A DNA stretch of 7,097 nucleotides from Chloroflexota bacterium (GTDB lineage: Bacteria > Chloroflexota > Dehalococcoidia > UBA2979), in the NCBI GenBank assembly GCA_016875695.1, contig VGPB01000102.1:1-7097 (forward strand). Direction: 5' to 3'. Shown here piece by piece: positions 1 through 6,020 of the stretch. The notes below the pieces were generated by a model, which did not search any database, was not told where the DNA came from, and saw nothing but the letters and a program-made list of their open reading frames with translations. Numbering within the stretch: position 1 is the stretch's first letter; the number at the start of each line of letters is the position of its first letter. The position numbers and the translations under genes were made by a program.

Positions 1-216
1 CGCCCCTACACGCCGCGCACCAACGGCAAGGCCGAACGCTTCATCCAGGTGCTGCTCCGCACGTGGGCCTACGCCTTCGCCTACCCCACCAGCGCCCATC
101 GCGCTCGTGCCCTCGCCGGCTGGCTGCAGTAGTACAACTGACGCAAGCCCCATGGCTCGCTCGGTGGCCCCCCGCCGGTCAGTCGGCTCTCACAGGTTCG
201 TGGTCACTACACCTAG
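1..216 (+). pseudogene. IS481-like transposase, C-terminal remnant with two in-frame stops
   Basis: Frame 1 reads RPYTPRTNGKAERF, then LLRTWAYAFAYP, then WLQ-stop-YN-stop-RKPHGSLGG, ending SRLSQVRGHYT and a stop at 214-216. The T-N-G-K-A-E-R-F stretch is the end of the rve/DDE integrase core of IS481/IS3-type transposases, and its glutamate (codon 12 of the window) is the third catalytic acidic residue. The RKPHGSLGG...SRL tail is the usual C-terminus of the IS481 family. Two stops interrupt it: TAG at 130-132 and TGA at 139-141. Both fall where relatives often carry aromatic or polar residues (W-Y-N-W-like), so each may derive from TGG. The frame is otherwise intact, suggesting recent inactivation by point mutation. 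The 5' part lies outside the window. I could not find a terminal inverted repeat after the stop, so the element boundary is not placed. Confidence 0.85.
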
Positions 217-224
217 GACTCCTT

Positions 225-269
225 CCCACCCCGGCCCCCTCTCCCCCAGGGAGAGGGGGCCGGGGTGGG
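225..269. repeat. Perfect 21-bp inverted repeat between convergent pseudogenes (possible bidirectional terminator)
   Basis: Bases 225-245 are the exact reverse complement of 249-269, with a 3-nt loop (CCA, 246-248); two G-T pairs could extend the stem outward. The stem is almost entirely G-C pairs and contains GGCCCCCTCTCCC facing GGGAGAGGGGGCC. It lies 8 nt after the transposase stop and 5 nt beyond the stop of the oppositely oriented stress-protein gene, so both transcripts would run into it. This fits a bidirectional terminator, although there is no T-tract. Similar GGGAGAGGG-type palindromes occur as dispersed extragenic repeats in many GC-rich genomes, so it may be one copy of a REP-like family. 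Confidence 0.85.
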
Positions 270-274
270 GGAGC

Positions 275-760
275 CTACGACTTCTGCGCGCGCACTAGCA
301 GCACGCCCGCGTCCTTCGCGTGCCGCGCCACGTGCTCGGCGACCGAGCCCAGCAGCGCGCGACCCAGCCCGGACCGTCCGTGCGTCGCGATCACCACCCG
401 GTCGCAGCCCTACTCCGCGGCCGCCTCCACGATCGCCTGGCCCGGCCGGCCTTCGACGATCAGCGTCGACACGTTCGCACAGCCCTCGGCCTCGAGGCGC
501 GCCTTCGCGCGGTCGAGGTTGGCCTGCACCTGCGCCCGCTGCCCGACCACGGACGCCTCGGCGAGCTCCGCCGTCACCGCCCCCGCCGACATCGGCTCGA
601 TCGTCGCGGGCGCGAGCTGGCTCATGATCTACGCGACCGAGTCCCCCGCCTGCACCACCACGACCCCCGCACCGGCCGCCTTCGCCACCGTGCTCGCGTG
701 TGGCAGCGCGACCTCGGCAAGCTCCGAGCCGTCGTGCGTGACCATGACCTTTTAGTACAA
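275..760 (-). pseudogene. Universal stress protein (UspA family), three in-frame stops
   Basis: The minus strand reads as one continuous UspA-family frame of 161 positions, a normal single-domain Usp length. It starts at TTG 758-760, preceded by GGGAGG (766-771 on the complement) 5 nt away. The N-terminus (LY-stop-KVMVTHDGSELAEVALPHA) is the family's first beta strand and loop. Near the C-terminus, ATHGRSGLGRALLGS (positions 125-139) is the ATP-binding loop, in which the usual first glycine is alanine, as in many family members; VLLVRA is the last strand. Stops interrupt it at codon 3 (TAA, 752-754), codon 44 (TAG, 629-631) and codon 117 (TAG, 410-412). No frameshift is needed. ATG at 743-745 or 623-625 could restart translation, but the stop at codon 117 would still remove the nucleotide-binding loop. 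Usp proteins bind ATP or act as stress chaperone-like factors; this copy should be inactive. It is convergent with the transposase remnant and divergent from ilvD. Confidence 0.88.
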
Positions 761-765
761 GCGTG

Positions 766-771
766 CCTCCC
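766..771 (-). promoter_or_regulatory. Shine-Dalgarno of the stress-protein pseudogene
   Basis: On the minus strand GGGAGG sits 5 nt before TTG at 758-760. It supports TTG rather than the in-frame ATG at 743-745 as the ancestral start. That in turn makes TAA at codon 3 a true inactivating stop. Confidence 0.55.
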
Positions 772-882
772 GGTTCCGCGCCCCCCGCCAGGACGTTGCG
801 CCGGATCATAGCCACGCTCGCGCCCACGAGCCCCACCGACCCGCCCTGCGCGCGCGAGACCTTCGGTCCCGCCGCGGCCTGC

Positions 883-888
883 TACGAT
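883..888 (+). promoter_or_regulatory. Candidate -10 box of ilvD
   Basis: TACGAT lies within CTGCTACGATTC, about 60 nt before the ilvD ATG. It is one of the few A/T-bearing stretches in the 188-bp divergent intergenic region (761-948). No good -35 is visible. The call rests partly on similar GCTACNNT or TACGCT motifs before other genes here. I see no attenuator, leader peptide or riboswitch in this region. Confidence 0.35.
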
Positions 889-933
889 TCGCCCCGCGCC
901 AGCCCCGCTGCGCCAGACCCCCGACCGCGAGCC

Positions 934-939
934 GAGGAG
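934..939 (+). promoter_or_regulatory. Shine-Dalgarno deciding the ilvD start
   Basis: GAGGAG is 9 nt upstream of ATG at 949. The open frame extends back to 763, but the added 62 codons are proline- and arginine-rich, have no IlvD similarity and lie upstream of this site, so 949 is the start. Confidence 0.6.
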
Positions 940-948
940 CCGCCGCCG

Positions 949-2622
949 ATGCCCTTCGACCCCCGCCACCGCAGCCGCACGCTCGTCGACGGCCCCGGCC
1001 GCGCCGCCGCACGCTCCTACTTCCACGCCGTCGGCCTCGACGCCGAGGACCTGCGTCGCCCGCTGGTCATGGTCGCGCACGAGTGGATCGGCACCATGCC
1101 GTGCAACTACAGCCAGCGCGCGCTCGCGCAGCGCGTGATGGCCGGCATCCGCACCGCCGGCGGCACGCCGATGGAGGTCAACACCATCTCGATCTCGGAC
1201 GGCATCTCCATGGGTACCGAGGGCATGAAGGCCTCGCTCATCAGCCGCGAGCTGATCGCGGACTCCATCGAGCTCTGCGGCATCGGCTACTCGTTCGACG
1301 CCGCCGTCGTCATCGTCGGCTGCGACAAGACCATCCCCGCCGCGTCCATGGCGCTGCTGCGCCTCAACATCCCCGGCCTCGTGCTCTACTCCGGCTCGAT
1401 CGCCCCCGGCCGCTACGAGGACCGCGACATCACGATCCAGGACGTCTTCGAAGGCGTCGGCCAGCACGCTGCCGGCACGATCACCGACGCGCAACTCGCC
1501 GCGCTCGAGGCCGCCGCCTGCCCCGGCGCGGGCGCGTGCGGCGCGCAGTACACCGCGAATACCATGGCAATCGTCACCGAGTTCATCGGCCTCGCACCCT
1601 TCGGCAGCTCCAGCCCCGGCGCCACCGATCCGCGCAAGGACGACATCGGCGCGCGCGCCGGCGAGCTCGTCATGGACGTGCTGCGCCGCGGCGTGCGCCC
1701 ACGCGACATCGTCACGCGCGCCGCGCTGGAGAACGGCATCATCGCCGCCGCCTCCACCGGCGGCTCGACCAACGTCGTGCTGCACCTGCTCGCCATCGCA
1801 CGCGAGGCCGGCGTGCCGCTCGACATCGACGACTTCGACACCGTCAGCGAGCGCACGCCGCTCATCGGCGACCTGCGCCCCGGCGGCCGCTACGTCGCAC
1901 TCGACATGGATCGCGCGGGCGGCACGCCGCTGCTCGCGCAGCGCCTGCTCGCCGCCGGCAAGCTGCACGACAACGTGATGACCGTCAGCGGCAAGACCGT
2001 CGCCGAGGAAGCCGCCGCCGCCGTCGAGGCACCCGGCCAGGACGTGATCCTCCCCGTCGAGCGCGCGCTCAAGGCCACCGGCGGCCTCGTGATCCTCAAG
2101 GGCAACCTCGCCCCCGAGGGCTGCGTGATCAAGGTCGCGGGCCACGAGCGCATGCACCACCGCGGGCCCGCGCGCGTCTTCGAGCGCGAGGAGGATGCCT
2201 TCGCCGCCGTCTCCGCGCGCCAGATCCAGCCCGGCGACGTCGTCGTCATCCGCTACGAGGGCCCGCGCGGCGGCCCCGGCATGCGCGAGATGCTCGGCGT
2301 CACCGCCGCCCTCGTCGGCGAAGGCCTCGGCGAGACCGTCGCGCTGCTCACCGACGGCCGCTTCTCCGGCGCCACGCGCGGCCTCATGGCTGGCCACGTC
2401 GCTCCCGAGGCCGCCGTCGGCGGCCCAATCGCGGCGCTGCGCGACGGCGACACCGTCACCATCGACATCCCCAACCGCCGCCTCGACGTCGACCTCACCC
2501 CCGACGAACTCGCGCTGCGCCTCACCGCCTGGCGCGAGCCCGCCCCGCGCTACACGAACGGCGTCTTCGCTAAGTACGCCCGCACGGTGTCGAGCGCGAG
2601 CGAGGGGGCGGTGACGAGCTAG
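949..2622 (+). CDS. ilvD: Dihydroxy-acid dehydratase (IlvD)
   Basis: Cytosolic Fe-S enzyme that dehydrates 2,3-dihydroxy-isovalerate and 2,3-dihydroxy-3-methylvalerate to the 2-oxo acids preceding valine/leucine and isoleucine (EC 4.2.1.9). The protein is 557 aa, the usual length of the short bacterial form. It begins MPFDPRHRSRTLVDGPGRAA, the typical substrate-side N-terminus. Both IlvD/Edd signatures are present: CDKTIPAASMA (C125-A135) and ALLTDGRFSGAT, whose serine (S473) corresponds to the proposed catalytic base. Three cysteines fit the cluster ligands: C52 (PCNYSQ), C125 (CDK) and C197 (GACGAQYTANTM). K127 corresponds to the lysine that is carboxylated at the metal site in solved relatives. 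The N-terminal dehydratase domain occupies roughly residues 30-350 and the C-terminal swivelling domain about 370-550. No frameshift or stop is seen. No other ilv or leu gene is nearby, so it appears monocistronic. Related sugar-acid dehydratases (Edd, xylonate) share the signatures, but overall similarity favours IlvD. Confidence 0.97.
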   Translation: MPFDPRHRSRTLVDGPGRAAARSYFHAVGLDAEDLRRPLVMVAHEWIGTMPCNYSQRALAQRVMAGIRTAGGTPMEVNTISISDGISMGTEGMKASLISRELIADSIELCGIGYSFDAAVVIVGCDKTIPAASMALLRLNIPGLVLYSGSIAPGRYEDRDITIQDVFEGVGQHAAGTITDAQLAALEAAACPGAGACGAQYTANTMAIVTEFIGLAPFGSSSPGATDPRKDDIGARAGELVMDVLRRGVRPRDIVTRAALENGIIAAASTGGSTNVVLHLLAIAREAGVPLDIDDFDTVSERTPLIGDLRPGGRYVALDMDRAGGTPLLAQRLLAAGKLHDNVMTVSGKTVAEEAAAAVEAPGQDVILPVERALKATGGLVILKGNLAPEGCVIKVAGHERMHHRGPARVFEREEDAFAAVSARQIQPGDVVVIRYEGPRGGPGMREMLGVTAALVGEGLGETVALLTDGRFSGATRGLMAGHVAPEAAVGGPIAALRDGDTVTIDIPNRRLDVDLTPDELALRLTAWREPAPRYTNGVFAKYARTVSSASEGAVTS

Positions 2623-2654
2623 TCGGCTGGACCGCGAGCGCGATTTCAGACACA

Positions 2655-2682
2655 TTGAAGCGGTACACAGGCGCGATACGCT
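2655..2682 (+). promoter_or_regulatory. Candidate promoter for the small membrane protein gene
   Basis: TTGAAG (2655-2660), a 16-nt spacer and TACGCT (2677-2682) resemble a sigma-70 type -35/-10 pair. If used, transcription would begin near 2689. The TTG at 2655 would then lie in the promoter, and the real start would be TTG 2700, with almost no leader. This is inference from motif spacing only. Confidence 0.3.
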
Positions 2683-3251
2683 TATCCAGATGTAACCGAT
2701 TGGGCCTCGTCTGGCAGGCCATTGAGTCGATTGCGACGGCGACTGCCGCCGCTGGCGCTGGGGTTGCCCTTTACGCCGTTTGGCGACATGAGCTGCCAGA
2801 GCTGCGTCGCGCCCGTCGCGCGCACGTGTTCTTAGATGTCTGGCGCGAGATCCGCAGTGACCGAGCGGTTACCACGTTACGAGACATCTACCTGCTCGGC
2901 CACCGCGGCACGCCAACAGGCGACTTGGAACCACGTGTGCGTGCGCTTCTGGATGCCCGTGAGATGCTTGGTTTCGCGGTCGCTAGCGGCGCGGTCGGCG
3001 AGGGTCTTGCGCTGCGCATGACGCGCTACGCGCCGCTGCGCTGCTGGTACGCCCTGGAGGACTGGATAGCGGAGGTCCGGACGACGCAGGGTGGCTACGC
3101 GCGGCACGTGGAGCGGTATGCCCACCGAAGCCTCCGGTACCAGGTCGAGGGGAATATGCCCGAGGACGAATTGACGCGTCTCAACGGGGTTAACGTCGTC
3201 CGAGAGCTCGCCAGCACAGCTCTTTGGGAGACCCGAGATGCACGGGAATGA
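2655..3251 (+). CDS. Membrane-anchored protein of unknown function, DUF4760-like
   Basis: A 198-aa frame from TTG 2655, or 183 aa from the in-frame TTG 2700, which is attractive because the text before it is poorly protein-like; neither start has a clear Shine-Dalgarno. Residues about 22-43 (AIESIATATAAAGAGVALYAVW) form one hydrophobic helix, followed by a basic, mostly helical domain of about 150 residues, expected on the cytoplasmic side. The arrangement of one N-terminal helix, then REMLGFAVASGAV, ALEDWIAEVR and a Y-x-x-HVERYA-like tail recalls DUF4760 proteins; this is recognition by pattern, not a search result. Codon use differs from its neighbours: TTA twice, many GTT, GCT, CGA and CCA codons, and a lower third-position GC. 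That suggests acquisition from elsewhere. It starts 32 nt after ilvD but probably has its own promoter. Function unknown. Confidence 0.75.
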   Translation: MKRYTGAIRLSRCNRLGLVWQAIESIATATAAAGAGVALYAVWRHELPELRRARRAHVFLDVWREIRSDRAVTTLRDIYLLGHRGTPTGDLEPRVRALLDAREMLGFAVASGAVGEGLALRMTRYAPLRCWYALEDWIAEVRTTQGGYARHVERYAHRSLRYQVEGNMPEDELTRLNGVNVVRELASTALWETRDARE

Positions 3252-3269
3252 CAGGTATCTGTAGCCTAG

Positions 3270-3284
3270 GGCTGCTTCACAGCC
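3270..3284 (+). terminator. Weak hairpin after the small membrane protein gene
   Basis: GGCTG (3270-3274), loop CTTCA and CAGCC (3280-3284) form a 5-bp stem 18 nt after the stop at 3249-3251. There is no T-tract, so termination is only a possibility. Confidence 0.2.
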
Positions 3285-3323
3285 ATCGCGATGTGACCGT
3301 GCGCTCGTGGCGCTGTCGACCCA

Positions 3324-3349
3324 GCGGGGCGCGGGGGCGCAGGCCCCGC
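3324..3349 (+). terminator. GC-rich hairpin before the SDR gene
   Basis: GCGGGGC (3324-3330) pairs with GCCCCGC (3343-3349); an alternative stem, GCGGGG (3331-3336) with CCCCGC (3344-3349), competes for the same right arm. It lies in the 130-bp gap between the small membrane protein gene and the SDR gene. It could terminate upstream transcription or shape the SDR leader. There is no U-tract. Confidence 0.25.
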
Positions 3350-3381
3350 ATTCACGGGGCGGGTGAGCGGGCCCTCCCCTC

Positions 3382-4290
3382 TTGATCATCGTCGCCGGCG
3401 CCTCCGGCTTCGTCGGCCGCGCGCTGCTCGCCGAGCTCGCCGCGCACGACGCCACGCGCACGCCCGTGCGCGCGCTCGTCCGCCGCGAGTTCGAGGCCGT
3501 CCGCCTGCGCGACCAGGGCGTCGAGGCCGTCGCCGCCGACCTGCTCACGCGCCGCGGCGTCGACACCGCCATGCGCGGCACGCGCACCCTCGTCTACCTC
3601 GTGCACACCCTCGCGCGTCCCGGCGACGTCGTCGCCAACGACCTCGACGCCGTGCAGAACGCGCTGCTCGCGGCGCGCGCCGCCGGCGTGCAACGCGTCG
3701 TCTTCCTCGGCTGCGTCGGCGCGTCCGACACAGCCGCGTCGACGTATCTTGTCGCGCGCTGGGCCACCGAGCTCGCGATCCGCCAGGCCGGGCTGCGCAC
3801 CGTGCTGCTGCGCGCGCCGCTCATCATCGGCCGCGGCGGCACGCTGTTCGAGATGATGCGCCGCCTCGTCGACCGCTCCCCCGTCGTCCCGCTCTTCGCG
3901 TGGCGGCACGTGCCCGTCGAGCCCGTCGCGCTCTCCGACGTCGCCGAGGCGCTGCGCATCGCCGCCACGGATCACGAGCTCGACGGCCGCTCGTTCGACA
4001 TCTGCGGCGCAGAGCGGCTCACCGTCAGCGCCGTCGTGCGCGGCTGGGGCCGTGCGCACGGCCGCCGCCGCCTGTACGTGCCGCTGCCCACCTTCGGCGA
4101 GCCCATCGGCGAGCATGTCGCGTCGACACTCGCGCGGCTCCCGCGCCGCGAGACCCGCCTGCTGCTCGAGACGCTGCGCGAACCGCAGGTCTGCCGCGAT
4201 CCCTCGCGACGCTTCCCGTTGCCGCACCGCCCCCTCACCTACGCGCAGGCGCTGGCCGCGCTCGACGCGTCCGCGCGCAGCACCGGCTGA
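3382..4290 (+). CDS. Atypical SDR / NmrA-like NAD(P)-binding protein (NDUFA9-like)
   Basis: 302 aa from TTG 3382, chosen because it places the first beta strand (MIIVAGASGFVG) right at the N-terminus; no strong Shine-Dalgarno is visible. The Rossmann motif GASGFVG covers residues 6-12, and arginines at 30 and 34 in VRALVRR suggest NADP(H) preference. LVYLVHTL (70-77) is the strand usual in extended atypical SDRs. The active-site YxxxK is altered to Y122-LVA-R126, and LLRAPLIIGRGG (142-153) followed by PVEPVALSDVAEAL is the substrate-side signature of the NDUFA9/SDR_a5-like groups. Such proteins often bind dinucleotide without classical dehydrogenase activity, acting as reductases, epimerases or accessory subunits. 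The actual substrate cannot be read from sequence. The frame is intact and matches the high-GC codon use of ilvD. It ends 35 nt before the SIMPL gene's probable GTG. Confidence 0.85.
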   Translation: MIIVAGASGFVGRALLAELAAHDATRTPVRALVRREFEAVRLRDQGVEAVAADLLTRRGVDTAMRGTRTLVYLVHTLARPGDVVANDLDAVQNALLAARAAGVQRVVFLGCVGASDTAASTYLVARWATELAIRQAGLRTVLLRAPLIIGRGGTLFEMMRRLVDRSPVVPLFAWRHVPVEPVALSDVAEALRIAATDHELDGRSFDICGAERLTVSAVVRGWGRAHGRRRLYVPLPTFGEPIGEHVASTLARLPRRETRLLLETLREPQVCRDPSRRFPLPHRPLTYAQALAALDASARSTG

Positions 4291-4309
4291 GCGCACCGCG
4301 CGCGACCGC

Positions 4310-4315
4310 TACACT
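4310..4315 (+). promoter_or_regulatory. Candidate -10 box of the first SIMPL gene
   Basis: TACACT within CCGCTACACTGCGC lies 20 nt after the SDR stop. Transcription would begin near 4322, placing GTG 4326 almost at the 5' end, a near-leaderless start. No convincing -35 is seen. Confidence 0.35.
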
Positions 4316-4325
4316 GCGCAGCAAC

Positions 4326-5813
4326 GTGCGCCGCGCATCGGCGCGCGCGCGCGAGAGAGGCCTCGCGCGATTTGGCGTACGCTCCGCCTGGCGTTGCACG
4401 CCGCGTGCGCGGCGCTCGCGCTCGCGGCGTGCGACGACGACGAGCCCGCTGCGCGCACCAGCGCGCCCACCGCCGCACCCGGCCTCGCGACGCCCGAGAT
4501 CACGTCGAGCGCAGCGCTGGCTCCGGCGGCGTGCCGGTGCCGCCCGCGGCGCCCGGCACCACCGTGCCCGGCGCTGCGGGCGGCACGCCCGCGACCGGGC
4601 TCACCGTACGCCACACCGCCACCGCGACGGTGCCCACCGACTGCGCGTTCGCGACGCTGCCACTGTCCGTCGCGGCATCGCCCGCCGCCACCGCGTCGCA
4701 GCCCCTCAGCACGAAGGCCCGCGAGGAGCTCATCACCGCGCTGGCTGCGCTCGGCGTGCGGCGCGAGGCGATCGACCTGCAGCAGCACGTCCAGTACGGC
4801 CCGTTCGCCGAGCTGCGCGTGGAGCTCCCGATCGCCGAGCTGCCGACCATGGGCCCGCAGGTGATCGAAGCCGCCGAACGCGTGCTCGAGCGCGCGCAGT
4901 CCACCGGCGCCGCATTCGGCGTGCGCGACTGCGCAGCCGCGCTCGACGCGCTGCGCAGGCAGGCGCTCGCCGGAGCCGCCGAACGCGCGCGCACCATCGC
5001 CGCGCTCGCCGACGCCACGCCCGGCGCGATCATCGCGATCGCCGAGAAGCAGCCGCAGTCGCCATACGGGCCACCGGCGCCGCCGGACCAGTGCAGCCCC
5101 GGCGCGACCGCCACCTCGCCCAAGGCGCCAGCCGCGCCGGCCGCGCTCGACGCGAAGCCCGAGCTCAAGCTCGCGCTCGAGGTCGTCGCCACCTACCAGC
5201 TCGGCGAAGCACCAGCTCGCACGGCGTCAGCGTCGCGGGCGCGGGCCAGGCGACCGCCGTCGCCGACGAGGCCTACGTCGTCGTGCTCGTCGAACCGATC
5301 TACGGCCCCGCCGGGCCGAGCCCGATCGAGGCACGCGATCCTGCAGCGCTGCTCGAGCGCTTGCGCGGCCTCGGCGTCGCCGCCGAGCGCGTCGCGATCG
5401 ACAGCCCGGCGTTCGGCGGCCCCACCGCCGCCAGCGTCGACGTGCCGATCGACCGCCTGCCAGCGATCGGCTACGACATCGTCGACGCTACCAACCGCAC
5501 CATCGGCCGCGCGATCACGCAGGGCGTGCAGTTCTCGCACAGCAACTGTGAAGCCGTGCGCAACGAAGCGCGCAGGCAAGCGTTCGCCGATGTGCGCGCG
5601 CACCACGGCGCTCGCCGGCACTGCCGCGCTCAGGCTGGCGCGCCGATCGCCATCGCAGAGACGAGCTTCGCCGTCTTCACGCTGGACCAGTGCGCGGTGC
5701 AGCCGGCCGCGCTCGCCGCAGGCGGGCCCTACGGCGCGCTGCTCAAGCCGTTCGACGCCGAACGCTGCCTCGCCGTCGACGCCGCGCTCGCCGTGACGTT
5801 CGCGATCGAATAG
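4326..5813 (+). pseudogene. Two-SIMPL-domain (DUF541) lipoprotein, multiply frameshifted
   Basis: Three frames must be joined to read the protein. In frame 2, LRLALHAACAALALAAC followed by DDDE (about 4379-4450) is a lipoprotein signal peptide with lipobox LAAC, so the product would be lipid-anchored outside the membrane. Frame 2 passes to frame 1 near 4519 (CTGGC where CTG GGC is expected). Domain A (4597-5205) starts GLTVRHTATATVPTDCAF and contains ELPIAELPTMG and AGAAERARTIAAL. A -1 shift near 5207 leads to frame 3 and domain B (5217-5813): GVSVAGAGQATAVADEAYVV, VDVPIDRLPAIG, GAPIAIAETSF. A +1 at about 5598 and -1 at about 5637 bracket a stretch better read in frame 1 (RTTALAGTAALRL). The two domains align with each other, so the gene arose by internal duplication. 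Cysteines at 4930 and 5092 (A) and 5547 and 5691 (B) match. SIMPL proteins such as Brucella BP26 are secreted or periplasmic with no settled function. The likely start, GTG 4326, needs one further 2-nt change to join the signal peptide. The gene ends at TAG 5811-5813. Confidence 0.8.
4341..4358 (+). repeat. (GC)6(GA)3 dinucleotide tract in the start region of the SIMPL gene
   Basis: Six GC units (4341-4352) run into three GA units (4353-4358), between GTG 4326 and the lipoprotein signal peptide. In the sequence as given, GTG is out of frame with the signal peptide. Loss of one dinucleotide unit would put them in frame, so tract length decides whether this start works. Confidence 0.7.
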
Positions 5814-6020
5814 CCGCCGCCCGGCACGCGCGTGCATCACGCATGGCATCGGACGTGACCCCACGCCCCGACGGGTTTCCGCACCGTCCGTCAACCTCTC
5901 GCGCGCAGTCGCACTGCGCTCCGCCACGCGCGCAGCACGACGCGCGCGTACGCTGTGCACAGTCGCACGCCTGCGGCGTCGCGCGCGCGTGCGAGCGCGC
6001 GGGACAGAGGCCGGTCGCCT
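5814..6020 (+). other. Intergenic region between the two SIMPL paralogs
   Basis: About 207 nt with no convincing coding frame. It contains TACGCT (5947-5952), a possible -10 box, overlapped by the perfect 10-bp palindrome CTGTGCACAG (5951-5960), a possible operator. AGAGG (6006-6010) lies 10 nt before ATG 6021 and could be its Shine-Dalgarno. The presence of these elements suggests the second paralog is transcribed separately. I see no terminator-like hairpin right after the first gene's stop. Confidence 0.4.

Noticed and set aside
217..275. Terminal inverted repeat of the IS481-like element
   Set aside because: No TGT...ACA-type end is visible and the left end is outside the window; the palindrome here is self-contained.
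1..760. Alternative genetic code or stop-codon recoding explaining the in-frame stops
   Set aside because: TAG ends ilvD and the first SIMPL gene, and TGA ends the small membrane and SDR genes, at family-appropriate places. TAA, TAG and TGA are all involved, so nonsense mutation is simpler.
763..948. 62-residue N-terminal extension of IlvD
   Set aside because: Pro/Arg-rich, not part of the family; a Shine-Dalgarno at 934-939 and a typical IlvD N-terminus support ATG 949.
622..2655. 677-aa open frame antisense to ilvD
   Set aside because: It mirrors ilvD codon periodicity in a GC-rich gene, has a low-complexity Ala/Gly/Arg/Asp composition and no recognisable domain, and overlaps a certain gene.
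5200..5215. Programmed -1 frameshifting in the SIMPL gene
   Set aside because: No X-XXY-YYZ slippery heptamer is present at the shift, and several other shifts occur in the same gene.
3363..5813. A single 816-aa plus-strand protein
   Set aside because: Its first two thirds are an arginine/alanine-rich shadow of the SDR gene and the first SIMPL domain; only the part after about 5208 is real (SIMPL domain B).
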